Source: Pelomonas sp966111775
Lineage (GTDB): Bacteria > Pseudomonadota > Gammaproteobacteria > Burkholderiales > Burkholderiaceae_C
Direction of reading: 5' to 3'
NCBI GenBank assembly: GCA_966111775.1
Contig: CBHWBD010000006.1
Coordinates: 1-64,000, forward strand
DNA length: 64,000 nt
The notes under the pieces: generated by a model
Seen by the model: the letters and a program-made list of their open reading frames with translations, nothing else
Databases searched by the model: none
What the model was told of the DNA's origin: nothing
In this document: positions 17,798-28,100 of the stretch, piece by piece
Numbering within the stretch: the first letter of the stretch is position 1
Layout of the letters: each line of letters begins with the position of its first letter
Program-made: the position numbers and the translations under genes

Positions 17798-19099
17798 ATG
17801 GACATGGCACTCGAGAAGCGAACGCTCAAGCGCATCACCTGGCGCATCGTGCCCTTCATCATGCTGCTGTATTTCATCGCCTACATCGACCGCGTCAACA
17901 TCGGCTTCGCGGCGCTGACGATGAAGGGCGACCTGGGCTTCACGGCCTCCATCCTGGGCTTCGGCGCCGGCATCTTCTTCTGGGGCTACTTCCTGTTCGA
18001 AGTGCCCTCCAACATCATCCTGCACAAGGTCGGCGCGCGGCTGTGGATCGCCCGCGTGATGGTCACCTGGGGCATCATTTCCGCGGGCATGGCCTTCGTC
18101 GAAGGCCCCACCAGCTTCTATCTGATGCGCTTCCTGCTGGGCGCCGCCGAGGCGGGCTTCTTCCCCGGCATCATCCTCTACATCAGCTACTGGTTCCCGG
18201 CTCGCCACCGCGCCGGCGTGACGGCCTTCTTCATGGCGGCCGCCCCCATCTCCACGGCCCTGGGCTCGCCGCTGTCGGCTGCGCTGCTGGAGATGGAAGG
18301 CGTGCTGGGCATGCACGGCTGGCAGTGGATGTTCGTGCTGGAAGCCGTGCCCGCGCTGCTGCTGGGTGTGGTCGTATTCTTCTACATGACCGACAAGCCC
18401 GAGCAGGCCAGCTGGCTCAAGGACGACGAGCGCGCCTGGCTGGTCAAGGAGATGAAGGCCGAGGCTGCGGCCAAGGGCGGCGACGCCAAGCACGGCAGCC
18501 TGGCCGGCCTGCTGAACCCGCGAGTGATCGCGCTGGCCCTCATCTACTTCGGCACTTCGGCGGGGCTCTACACCCTGGGCATCTGGGCGCCGCAGATCAT
18601 CAAGCAGCTGGGCGTGTCGTCCATGACCGTGGGCCTGCTCAATGCCATCCCGCCCGCCGTCTCGGTCGTTGCCATGGTGCTGTGGTCTCGTCACTCCGAC
18701 CGCACAGGCGAGCGCACCTGGCACGTCGTGCTGGCCTGCCTGGCCGCGGCCATCGGCCTGGTCGTCGCCACCGGTGCCAACGGCATGGTCGGCCTGATCG
18801 CCGCGCTGACCCTGGTCAACATCGGCATCAGCTGCGCCAAGCCGCCGCTGTGGAGCATGCCCACCATGTTCCTCTCGGGTGCCGCCGCCGCCACGGGCAT
18901 CGCCACCATCAATTCCATCGGCAACCTCGGCGGCTTCGTCGGCCCCGCCATGATCGGCTGGATCAAGGACCAGACCGGCAGCTTCGCCGGCGGCCTGTAC
19001 TTCGTCGCCGGCCTGCTCGTGCTGTCGGCCGTGCTGACCCTGCTGCTCTCCCGCTCCCAACGCCAGACGGCGCCGGCCAGCACGGCCGCTGCGCACTGA
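17798..19099 (+). CDS. ttuB: MFS transporter, ACS (tartrate/phthalate-type) family
   Basis: A 433-residue 12-helix transporter. The opening RTLKRITWRIVPFIMLLYFIAYIDRVNIGFA is characteristic of the anion:cation symporter family, as is GYFLFEVPSNIIL. It starts at 17798 behind an AGGAG Shine-Dalgarno. It is the first gene of an operon with tartrate dehydrogenase, glycerate kinase and pyruvate kinase, so tartrate or a related hydroxy-diacid is the likely substrate. The symbol follows the Agrobacterium vitis ttu cluster order and is by context. Confidence 0.85.
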   Translation: MDMALEKRTLKRITWRIVPFIMLLYFIAYIDRVNIGFAALTMKGDLGFTASILGFGAGIFFWGYFLFEVPSNIILHKVGARLWIARVMVTWGIISAGMAFVEGPTSFYLMRFLLGAAEAGFFPGIILYISYWFPARHRAGVTAFFMAAAPISTALGSPLSAALLEMEGVLGMHGWQWMFVLEAVPALLLGVVVFFYMTDKPEQASWLKDDERAWLVKEMKAEAAAKGGDAKHGSLAGLLNPRVIALALIYFGTSAGLYTLGIWAPQIIKQLGVSSMTVGLLNAIPPAVSVVAMVLWSRHSDRTGERTWHVVLACLAAAIGLVVATGANGMVGLIAALTLVNIGISCAKPPLWSMPTMFLSGAAAATGIATINSIGNLGGFVGPAMIGWIKDQTGSFAGGLYFVAGLLVLSAVLTLLLSRSQRQTAPASTAAAH

Positions 19100-19140
19100 C
19101 CTCAACACCCCCTCACATCCTTCTCTCGGAGAACCCCATC

Positions 19141-20229
19141 ATGAAGACCTATCGCATCGCCACCATCCCGGGTGACGGCATCGGCAAGGAAGTCGTGCCC
19201 GCCGGCCAGCAGGTGCTGGAAGCCCTGGCCGCCACCAGCGGCGCCTTCCGCTTCGAGTTCGAGAACTTCGGCTGGGGCGGCGACTGGTACCGCGAGCACG
19301 GCGAGATGATGCCGGCCGACGGCCTGGACGCGCTGCGCAACAAGGACGCCATCCTGTTCGGTTCCGCCGGCGATCCCGACATCCCCGACCACATCACGCT
19401 GTGGGGCCTGCGCCTGAAGATCTGCCAGGGCTTCGACCAGTACGCCAATGTGCGCCCCACGCGCATCCTGCCCGGCATCGACGCGCCGCTGAAGCGCTGC
19501 AAGACCGAGGACCTGAACTGGGTCATCGTGCGCGAGAACTCCGAGGGCGAGTACTCCGGCGTCGGCGGTCGCGTGCACCAGGGCCACCCCATCGAGGCCG
19601 CGACCGACGTGTCCATGATGACCCGCGCCGGCGTCGAGCGCATCATGCGCTTCGCCTTCAAGCTGGCCCAGTCGCGCCCCCGCAAGCTGCTGACCGTCAT
19701 CACCAAGAGCAATGCCCAGCGCCACGCCATGGTGATGTGGGACGAGATCGCGCTGCAGATCTCCAAGGAGTTCCCGGACGTGACCTGGGGCAAGGAACTG
19801 GTGGACGCCGCCACCGCCCGCATGGTGAACAAGCCCGCGACGCTGGACACCATAGTCGCCACCAACCTGCACGCCGACATCCTCAGCGACCTGGCCGCAG
19901 CCCTGGCCGGCAGCCTGGGCATCGCGCCCACTGGCAACATCGACCCCGAGCGCCGCTATCCCTCCATGTTCGAGCCCATCCACGGCTCGGCCTTCGACAT
20001 CATGGGCAAGGGTCTCGCCAACCCGGTCGGCACCTTCTGGTCGGTCGTCATGCTGCTGGAGCACCTGGGTGAGACTGCTGCCGCCAAGTCGGTCATGGCC
20101 GCCATCGAAAGCGTCTCCGCCAACCCCGCGCTGCACACGGGCGACCTGGGCGGCAAGGCCATGACGGCCGACGTGACGGCTGCCGTCTGCGCCTTCCTGG
20201 CCGCCGACCTGCAGCGCAAGGCCGCCTGA
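19141..20229 (+). CDS. ttuC: Tartrate dehydrogenase/decarboxylase (isopropylmalate dehydrogenase family)
   Basis: A 362-residue NAD-dependent beta-decarboxylating dehydrogenase. Motifs: IPGDGIGKEV at 9-18, FGSAGDPDIPDH near 78, VRENSEGEYSG near 137, TKSNAQRH near 196, TNLHADILSDL near 240 and FEPIHGSAFDIMGKG near 277. These fit the tartrate/D-malate dehydrogenase branch rather than LeuB. The enzyme class converts tartrate to D-glycerate (or oxaloglycolate) or D-malate to pyruvate. Placement directly before a glycerate kinase favours tartrate catabolism. Confidence 0.88.
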   Translation: MKTYRIATIPGDGIGKEVVPAGQQVLEALAATSGAFRFEFENFGWGGDWYREHGEMMPADGLDALRNKDAILFGSAGDPDIPDHITLWGLRLKICQGFDQYANVRPTRILPGIDAPLKRCKTEDLNWVIVRENSEGEYSGVGGRVHQGHPIEAATDVSMMTRAGVERIMRFAFKLAQSRPRKLLTVITKSNAQRHAMVMWDEIALQISKEFPDVTWGKELVDAATARMVNKPATLDTIVATNLHADILSDLAAALAGSLGIAPTGNIDPERRYPSMFEPIHGSAFDIMGKGLANPVGTFWSVVMLLEHLGETAAAKSVMAAIESVSANPALHTGDLGGKAMTADVTAAVCAFLAADLQRKAA

Positions 20230-20249
20230 GACCCTAACGCCGCAACGAC

Positions 20250-21515
20250 ATGAGCCCGCACCATCCCCGCGAGCTGCTGCGGGCCATGTTCGACGCGGCC
20301 ATTGCGGCGGCCCAGCCGGCCCTGTGCGTGCCGCGCTTCCTGCCTGAGCCGCCCCAGGGCCGGCTGGTTGTCATCGGCGCCGGCAAGGCCTCTGCGGCCA
20401 TGGCCAAGGCGGTGGAAGACCATTGGCCGGGGCCCTTGAGCGGCCTGGTCGTCACGCGCTACGGCTATGCCGTGCCGTGCGACCGCATCGAGATCGTCGA
20501 GGCCGCCCATCCCGTGCCTGACGCGGCCGGCGAGGCGGCGGCCCGGCGCCTGCTGCAGCTGGTGCAGGGCCTCACGGCCGACGATCTGGTGCTCTGCCTG
20601 ATCTCTGGCGGCGGCTCGTCGCTGCTGCCCCTGCCACTCCCCGGGCTCACGCTGCAGGACAAGCAGGCGCTGAACAAGGCGCTGCTCGCCAGCGGCGCCA
20701 GCATCAGCGAGATGAACTGCGTGCGCCGCCACCTGTCGGCCATCAAGGGTGGCCGCCTGGCCGCTGCCTGTGCACCGGCCCGGGTGGTGAACCTGCTGCT
20801 GTCCGATGTGCCGGGCGACAACCCCATCGACATCGCCTCCGGCCCCACCGTGCCCGACGCCAGCACTTGCGCCGACGCGCTGGACATCCTGCGCCGCTAC
20901 GCCATTGACGTGACACCCGCGGCGCTCGCGCTGCTCGAGAGCGGCGAAGGCGAGACGCTCAAGCCCGGCGACCCGCGCCTGCCCGACATCCAGACCCACT
21001 TCATCGCCACGCCGCAGATGGCCCTCGAGGCCGCCGCCCGCGTGGCCCGCGACGCCGGCATCGCCACCCACATCCTCGGCGACACGCTGGAAGGCGAGTC
21101 GCGCGACGTGGCCAAGACGCTCGCGGGCATCACGCTGCAGGTGGCCCGCCGCCACCAGCCCTTCACGCCGCCCTGCGTTCTGCTGTCCGGTGGCGAAACC
21201 ACGGTCACCGTGCGCGGCAACGGCCGCGGCGGGCGCAACGTCGAGTTCCTGCTGGCGCTGGCACTCGCGCTGCAGGGTGAGCCCGGCGTGCATGCGCTGG
21301 CGGGTGACACCGACGGCGTGGACGGACAGGAAGAGATTGCTGGCGCCGTCCTCACCCCCGACACGCTGGCCCGCGCCTGGGCCCGCGAGATCAACCCCCG
21401 CGAAAGCCTGGACGACAACGACGGCCACGGCTTCTTCGAGGCCCTGGGCGACTCCGTCGTCACCGGTCCCACGCTGACCAACGTCAACGACTTCCGCGCC
21501 ATCTTCATCGCATGA
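20250..21515 (+). CDS. ttuD: Glycerate 2-kinase (MOFRL family)
   Basis: A 421-residue cytosolic kinase: N-terminal DUF4147 domain (VVIGAGKASAAMAKAVE near 42-58; LISGGGSSLLPLP near 123) and C-terminal MOFRL domain (LSGGETTVTVRGNGRGGRNVEF near 310; ALAGDTDGVDG near 349). It phosphorylates glycerate made by the upstream dehydrogenase. Homologues in ttu clusters were first called hydroxypyruvate reductase. Its stop overlaps the pyruvate kinase start by 4 bases. Confidence 0.88.
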   Translation: MSPHHPRELLRAMFDAAIAAAQPALCVPRFLPEPPQGRLVVIGAGKASAAMAKAVEDHWPGPLSGLVVTRYGYAVPCDRIEIVEAAHPVPDAAGEAAARRLLQLVQGLTADDLVLCLISGGGSSLLPLPLPGLTLQDKQALNKALLASGASISEMNCVRRHLSAIKGGRLAAACAPARVVNLLLSDVPGDNPIDIASGPTVPDASTCADALDILRRYAIDVTPAALALLESGEGETLKPGDPRLPDIQTHFIATPQMALEAAARVARDAGIATHILGDTLEGESRDVAKTLAGITLQVARRHQPFTPPCVLLSGGETTVTVRGNGRGGRNVEFLLALALALQGEPGVHALAGDTDGVDGQEEIAGAVLTPDTLARAWAREINPRESLDDNDGHGFFEALGDSVVTGPTLTNVNDFRAIFIA

Positions 21516-22933
21516 AACGCAACACCAAGCACGCCAAGATCGTCGCCACGCTGGGACCCGCGAGCGACGAGAAGGAAACGATCCGCGCCTTGTTCGACGC
21601 CGGCGCCGATGTCTTCCGTCTCAACTTCAGCCATGGCAGGCACGAAGACCACCAGCGCCGCCTGGACCTGATCCGCCAGATCGAGCAGGACAGCGGCCGC
21701 CCCATCGCCGTGCTGCTGGACCTGCAAGGCCCCAAGCTGCGCATTGCCATCTTTGCCAACGGGCCGGTGCAGCTGAAGGAAGGCCAGCCCTTTCGGTTGG
21801 ACCTGGATACCGCCAAGCCCGGCAACGCCACCCGCGTCGCACTGCCCCACCCCGAGATCTTCGCGGCCCTGCAGGTGGGCACCGAGCTGCTGCTGGACGA
21901 CGGCCGCGTGCGGCTGCGCGTCGAGGCCTTCGGCACGGACTTCGCCGAGACGGTCGTCGTCAACGGCGGCCCGCTGTCCGACCGCAAGGGCGTCAACGTG
22001 CCCGGCGTGGTGTTGCCGCTGTCGGCGCTGACCGAGAAGGACCGCGCCGACCTCGCCTTTGGTCTCAAGCTGGGTGTGGACTGGGTGGCCCTGTCCTTCG
22101 TGCAGCGGCCCGAGGACATCGTCGAGATCCGCAGTCTCGTCGACGGCCGCGCCGGCATCGTGGCCAAGCTGGAAAAGCCCGCGGCCATCGCCTCGCTGGA
22201 GGCCATCGTCGCCGAGACCGATGCCGTCATGGCGGCCCGCGGCGACCTGGGTGTGGAACTGCCCGCCGAGCAGGTGCCCGCCATCCAGAAACGCATCATC
22301 CAGGCTTGCCGTCGCGCCGGCAAACCGGTCATCGTCGCCACGCAGATGCTGGAGTCCATGGTGGCCGCGCCGGTGCCGACGCGGGCCGAGGCATCCGACG
22401 TGGCGACCGCCATCTACGAAGGCGCCGATGCGGTCATGCTGTCCGCCGAATCCGCCAGCGGCCGCCACCCGGTGGAGGCGGTGCGCATGATGGCCAGCAT
22501 CGTGCGTCACACCGAGGCCGATCCCTACTACCGCGAGGCCATTGCCGCGTCCCGCTCGGCCATGCGCTCAGGCACGGCGGACGCCATCGGCAGTGCCGTT
22601 CGCGACATCACCGTCCAGCTCGGCGCCGTCGCCACCGTGGCCTACACCAGCTCGGGCTACTCGGCCCTGCGCATGGCTCGCGAACGGCCGCAGGCCCCCG
22701 TCATCGGCATGACGCCGTGCCTGGCCACGGCGCGCAGACTGGCGCTGGCCTGGGGCGTGCACGCCGTGCTCTGCCACGAGGTGGCCGACGTGCCCGAGAT
22801 GAGCGAGCTGGCCTGCCGCACCGCCGCCCGCGAAGGCTTCGGTGTCACGGGCCAGACCGTCGTCATCTCCGCTGGCATGCCCTTCGGGACCCCTGGCACC
22901 ACCAATCTGCTGCGCATCGCGCAGATTCACTGA
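21512..22933 (+). CDS. pyk: Pyruvate kinase
   Basis: A 473-residue pyruvate kinase. Landmarks: KIVATLGPASDEKETIRAL at the N terminus, RLNFSHG near 37, LDLQGPKLRI near 70, the barrel motif MAARGDLGVELP near 241 and KPVIVATQMLESM near 271. It converts phosphoenolpyruvate to pyruvate with ATP formation. Being translationally coupled to the glycerate kinase it is the operon-specific isozyme (ttuE position), taking 2-phosphoglycerate-derived PEP onward. Its last 7 bases overlap the convergent MFS gene. Confidence 0.92.
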   Translation: MKRNTKHAKIVATLGPASDEKETIRALFDAGADVFRLNFSHGRHEDHQRRLDLIRQIEQDSGRPIAVLLDLQGPKLRIAIFANGPVQLKEGQPFRLDLDTAKPGNATRVALPHPEIFAALQVGTELLLDDGRVRLRVEAFGTDFAETVVVNGGPLSDRKGVNVPGVVLPLSALTEKDRADLAFGLKLGVDWVALSFVQRPEDIVEIRSLVDGRAGIVAKLEKPAAIASLEAIVAETDAVMAARGDLGVELPAEQVPAIQKRIIQACRRAGKPVIVATQMLESMVAAPVPTRAEASDVATAIYEGADAVMLSAESASGRHPVEAVRMMASIVRHTEADPYYREAIAASRSAMRSGTADAIGSAVRDITVQLGAVATVAYTSSGYSALRMARERPQAPVIGMTPCLATARRLALAWGVHAVLCHEVADVPEMSELACRTAAREGFGVTGQTVVISAGMPFGTPGTTNLLRIAQIH

Positions 22934-24099
22934 CGCTGCGGGGCGGGCGACAGCGCCCCGTTCGCGGCTGCTCGCCACGCCAGGCCCGCCGCGACGAGGG
23001 ACAACACCAGGCTGGCCCAACCCGCAGCCTGCCAGCCGCCGTGCTCGACGATGCTGCCCATCAGCGGCGGCCCGATCAGGGCCCCGGAGGCGCCGAACTG
23101 GGTCAACCGCCCGCTGGCCAGGCTCAATCGCTCGGGGCTGCCGGCCACGCGGGGCAGCAGCGCGAACACCAGACTGGCGAAGATGCCGGAGGCGAGGTTG
23201 ACGCCGATGGCCATGACGGCCAGCCGCAGCGGCGGCGCGCCCAGCTGGTAGACCAGCGGGAACAGCGCTCCGGTGGCAAGCAGGCTCAGCACCAGGGCGC
23301 GGCGCACGAGGCCGTCATGGCGCATCAGCCGCGCGCCGATGATGCCGGCCGGCACATTGGCCAGGGCCGCCAGCGCCGTCCAGCTTCCCGCCGCCGACAG
23401 CGACAGACCGGCCTCCTTCAGCAGGCTGGGCATCAGGGCCAGCTGACCCACCTCGCTGATGACATAGGCCCCGAAGGCCGCGACCAGGGCCCACAGCGTG
23501 GCGCCGGTGCGTTGCTTCTTGGCCGGACCTGCCGGCGGTCCGGCGTGAGGGTCGGCGGCATGCATGCTGACCAGGGCGGCCGCCAGGACCAGGCCGGCCA
23601 GCACGCTGAGGCCCTGGGCCCAGCGCCAGTCGCTGAGGCCGGCCGCATAGGCATAGGCCGCGGCGCCGACGGCCATGCCGACGGGCACGAAGGTGCCCCA
23701 CAAGGTCATGGCCGCAGCCTGGGCGTGGGCGGGCGCGGCCAGCGCAATCATGACGGGCGCCGCGACCACGGTGATCAGATAGCCCAGGCTCTCGACAAGG
23801 CGGGCGAGGACGGCCAGGGGCATGCCGTGGGCCAGCGCGGCGCCTGCCGAGCCCAGGGCCAGGCAGCTCATGGCGACGACGAGGCTGCGCTGCATGCCCA
23901 GGCGCGGCAGATGGTGGCCGGCCGCGCCGCCCAGCAGGGCGCCGCAGACCTCCAGCAGCGACGTCAGGGCCGCCATGGTCGCCAGGCCCAGCTGCAGGTC
24001 GCGCGAGATCAGCGGCGCCAGCGCGGCGAGCTTGCCGAGTTGGGCCGCCGCGAAGACGCCGCAGAGGTAGTAGACGAAAATCCGGGTCCGCGCCCTCAT
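22927..24099 (-). CDS. MFS transporter (CynX-like)
   Basis: A 390-residue 12-helix membrane protein. A central hydrophilic loop near residue 190 (HAADPHAGPPAGPAKKQRTG) separates two six-helix halves. No charge motif reveals the substrate. It is divergent from an XRE regulator starting 12 bases away, which is its likely controller. Confidence 0.75.
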   Translation of the reverse strand: MRARTRIFVYYLCGVFAAAQLGKLAALAPLISRDLQLGLATMAALTSLLEVCGALLGGAAGHHLPRLGMQRSLVVAMSCLALGSAGAALAHGMPLAVLARLVESLGYLITVVAAPVMIALAAPAHAQAAAMTLWGTFVPVGMAVGAAAYAYAAGLSDWRWAQGLSVLAGLVLAAALVSMHAADPHAGPPAGPAKKQRTGATLWALVAAFGAYVISEVGQLALMPSLLKEAGLSLSAAGSWTALAALANVPAGIIGARLMRHDGLVRRALVLSLLATGALFPLVYQLGAPPLRLAVMAIGVNLASGIFASLVFALLPRVAGSPERLSLASGRLTQFGASGALIGPPLMGSIVEHGGWQAAGWASLVLSLVAAGLAWRAAANGALSPAPQRQ

Positions 24100-24110
24100 G
24101 CATCGCTCCG

Positions 24111-24674
24111 ATGAACCACGCCCTGATGCCCGACACCCGCCAGCTCGGCCGCAGCCTGCGCCTGTGGCGTTCGCTGCGGCGCCTCAAGCAGACGGCAGTG
24201 GCCGACCAGATGGGCGTGTCGCAGACCACCATCTCGCGCTGGGAAAGCGGTCAGGTCGCGCCCTCGCTGGAGGAGCAACTTGGCCTGCGCAGCCTGATGG
24301 CCGCGAAGCTGGACAGCGCCGCCGACTTCGCCCTCGGTCGCCTGGTGCGCACGGCCCACACGCCCATGCACCTGGTCTGCGACTACAGCCACCGGCTGCT
24401 GGCCCTGTCGCGGGCGCGCGAGCTGCATTGCCGCGTGCCGGGCAGCGAGTTGATGGGCAGCGCGCTGTGGCGTTATGCGACGCCGCAGATCGTCGCGCAG
24501 GAAGCGCGGCTGGACGAGCTGGGCTGGTACGAACCGGGCCCGGAGGCCGTCGAATTCGACACCGAGGCCAGCAACGACCCGGTCATGCCCATAGAGCGCA
24601 GCCGCATGCGCTGGATACGCATGCAGCTCTCCGACGGCAGTTTCGTGCGGCTGACGGAGAACGTGGCCGGTTGA
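24111..24674 (+). CDS. XRE family regulator with PAS-like C terminus
   Basis: A 187-residue regulator. The HTH lies at residues 12-66 (GRSLRLWRSLRRLKQTAVADQMGVSQTTISRWESG). The remaining 100 residues contain a PAS-like fold phrase (PMHLVCDYSHRLLALS). Only 11 bases separate its start from the divergent MFS gene, so both promoters must overlap. Confidence 0.75.
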   Translation: MNHALMPDTRQLGRSLRLWRSLRRLKQTAVADQMGVSQTTISRWESGQVAPSLEEQLGLRSLMAAKLDSAADFALGRLVRTAHTPMHLVCDYSHRLLALSRARELHCRVPGSELMGSALWRYATPQIVAQEARLDELGWYEPGPEAVEFDTEASNDPVMPIERSRMRWIRMQLSDGSFVRLTENVAG

Positions 24675-24740
24675 GTGGTCTTCATTCACGGCCGCGAATC
24701 TAGCCAGCCGCCGGGGTGATCGACAAGGAATGATTTATTC

Positions 24741-24836
24741 AGAGGTCCATCGCCATGGCCAGCCTCGGCTGCCAGACCATGGGTCGTCTTCGGTGTCGTG
24801 GGCGCGGCGCGTCATGAGGCTGCTGGCAAGCTCTAG
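24741..24836 (+). pseudogene. Degenerate copy of the 16497-16715 gene 3' end
   Basis: About 95 bases align to 16617-16715 with many matches and end at the same GCAAGCTCTAG. In frame it would encode ASLGCQT, then after a 2-base deletion VFGVVGAARHEAAGKL. The frameshift makes it a relic. The rest of 24675-25190 holds no gene I can support. Confidence 0.6.
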
Positions 24837-25190
24837 CGTGCCGTGCTGTGTGCCGTTGGTGGACATCAGCGCAGGCATGCGGTCGACAAACACCTGGTGG
24901 CTGCTTCGGGCTGATCTGAGTCATTCGAGGTTTAGGACCTGGGCGGCCGTTCCCGCCAAAACCGGTCACTCGGTTCCACATCGACTGTCCGGCTGCTCCG
25001 AGCATCCAAAACGGTCGCTCGACAGCGGTGCCCGTCTCGTACCTGCTTGAACGACCGCTTCATCGCCGACAGAAAGGTGATCGACGGTTTAATGGCCGAT
25101 GTTCCCCAATCGGGAGGATGCGGCACCCTGTCGCAGTCCTAAGCTGGCACCGCCCGTAAAAGTTCGGGCGATCCGCCTGAAAGGTACGTT

Positions 25191-28100
25191 ATGGCCGGCA
25201 ATTGGAACAGCTTCAACGCACCATCCGGCGTGCTTGCCGACACCATGATCTTGCTGACCGATGGCACCGTGCTCGTCCACGACGCCAATCGCCCGACGCT
25301 CAGCAGGACCTTTGGCGGCGCGAACTGGTATCGACTGACGCCAGACAGCGGCGGTGACTATCGCAACGGCAGCTGGTCCGCCGCGCTGCCGATGAGCGGC
25401 CAACGCAAATACTTCTCAAGTGGAGTGCTCAAGGACGGGCGCGTGTTCGTCGTTGGGGGCGAGTACTCGGACACCTTAGGCGACACCGACACCTCGTCGG
25501 ACAACGACGTCCGCGCTGAGATCTTCGACCCGGTGACGAACCAGTGGTCGACGCTGAACAAGCCCTCTCCAACATTCGATTTCATAGTGGGTGATGCCAT
25601 CTCGATCGTGCTCGCTGACGGACGCGTGATGTTCGGGGCGCTTTCTTCATCGCGCACGGCGATCTGGGATCCGGCAAACGGCAACTGGGTGGAGTCAGGG
25701 ACCCGGTTCGGCACGGTAGCGAACACCAAGGTCGGCAAGACCAACGAGGAAAGCTGGTGTCTGCTGCCCGACGGCACGGTCGTGACCGTGCAGATCTTCG
25801 GGGCAACAGCAACGCAGAACGCCGAGAAATACCTGCCTGACCAAGACCGCTGGATTTCTGCGGGTGTGACGCCGGCGACGCTACCAATCGCGGCTGCGGG
25901 CGGGTTCAATCTCAACGAAATTGGCGGCGCGGTGACGCTCATGAATGGCCACGCGTTCTTCGTGGGTGGACTCGGCCACACGGCGATCTATCTCCCCGGT
26001 GCGCTGCCGACCGATCTGGGCAGTTGGGTGGCCGGCCCGGACCTGCCTGCAGACGCCAGCAACGCCAACGCACCCGCCGGCATCCAGACCTCAAGCGACG
26101 GCGCGGTGGTGGTTCTGCCGAACGGACACGTGCTGATCACCTCGGGCCCAGTCGATGCCTCCGCATCGGGCCAAGGCTTTTCAGGTCCGGTGACGATCTG
26201 CGACTACGACCCCAATGCCAACACGCTGTCGACACCGTCGGCGCAACCGACCAGCGCCCCGGGGCATACGTGGCAATGCTGCTTCCTGCTGCTGCCGAAC
26301 GGCCATGTGTTGATGTCCGGCGAGCAGAACGCGATCAACGAATATGTGCCCGACAGTGCCGAGCTGACGCCGCTCTCGCAGTGGCGACCGTCGCTGACCG
26401 TCGCGCCGACGGCGCTGATCGCGGGCCATGCCTATCAGATCGCGGGAACGCAGCTGAACGGGCTGACGCACGCGAACGGCTATGGCGATGATCGGCAGAA
26501 CGCATCCAACTATCCCCTCCTGCGGCTGCGACAAGGGGGCACGGTGCGTTACCTGCGCACGCACAGCTTCTCGACGATGGGCATCGCCACCGGTGCCGAG
26601 ATCGTGACCGCAGTGGTCGACGTGCCAGCCGACATCACGCCGGGTGCGTGGTCGCTTGAAGTCGTCACCAACGGCATCGCCTCCAACCCGGCGCTGCCTG
26701 TGCAGGTGGGCACGCGCGACTGCTACATCGTGATGGACCGTTCGACGGTCGGGCAAGGCGAAGTGCTGGCGCTGGTCGCACTGAACGGGGCCCCTGCGCG
26801 GATCGACCCTGCGGTGATGGTGGTCGTCGAAGGCTTCACTCCGACGGAGCTTGGGCTCAACGCGGGCAATCTAGCGGTGCCACCGATCGTTCCGAACTTC
26901 CCGTCACCGCTGAATGGCGTTCATCTCGTGCCGTCCGGTGCGGTGCTTCCCGAGGATCCCAGCCTGCCCCCGAATGTGCCGCAGCGCTTCACTTTCCCGT
27001 TTGCGTTGACGTTCGACAGCGACGCCATGTTCGGCTTCGCATCCGACTTCGAGGACCACGCGCTGACCGCAACGCTGACCGCGGCGGGCCAGACCGTGTC
27101 GAACGCCGGCCTGCTGCGCCTGCTCAAGTCGCCCAACCCCTACATCCTCGATGGCGATTCCAACCGCGGGCTGGATTGGTGGACCAGCATCGACATGCGC
27201 GTCTTCCAGGTGGCGCAGGGTGGGCGCAAGTTCGGCGCGACGATCGGCAATGGCGCAGCCGCTGCAAACACCTTTATCCAGGCGGTGATCACCAACCTCA
27301 ATACGCATCCCGCGCTGGCGAGTGACTTCGACGCGATCGATCCAAACGAAGCGCCGGAAGCGCTGACGCTGGCTCCTACAGACAGCAGCGGCACCCCGAT
27401 TTTCAATTTTGCGGTCGCCAAGGTGCGCTTACGTGACCTCAACCAGGATGCGACCAACGTTCGCGTGTTCTTCCGGATGTGGCCGGCGCAGCAGACCAAC
27501 GCGGTGCACGATCCAACGACGTTGTACCGCACGTTTGCTGCGGGGCCGACGCACATCCCGCTGCTCGGGCGACAGGGCGACGAGATCGCAACCATTCCCT
27601 TCTTCGCGAGCCCGCGTGTCGACGCCTCGTCTGTTTCGATGACGACGCAGACCGATGCGCCCAACGTACGGACGATCGCCCACGACAGCCTGGGCGCCGA
27701 GACCGTGGCATGGTTCGGCTGCTGGCTCGACATCAACCAGCCGAACGACCTCCGCTTCCCCGGACGACTGCTCGGTACGACGCCCGCAAATCTGCCCGAC
27801 GGCCCCTTCCAGGGCACGGGACCGCTGCTGTCGATCCAGCAACATGTGCGCAGCCTTCACCAGTGCCTGATTGCCGAGATCGACCTGGACGGACAGACGA
27901 TCCCGAATTGGCAGGATCCTTCGACTTCAGACAAGCTCGCGCAACGCAACCTGGCGTTCGTCAACGTACCCAACCCAGGCGTCGTCAACTCACGGGTCGC
28001 GCCTCAGACGCTGCAGATCCGCCCGACGCCCGCAGTCCCGCTGGACGACCGCCCTGATGAGCTGATGATCGACTGGGGCACGGTGCCCGCGGGCGCGCAG

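Noticed and set aside
24730..25050. A 106-residue plus-strand frame in the gap before the propeller gene
   Set aside because: It overlaps the frameshifted relic in a different frame, lacks a ribosome site and reads as random sequence.
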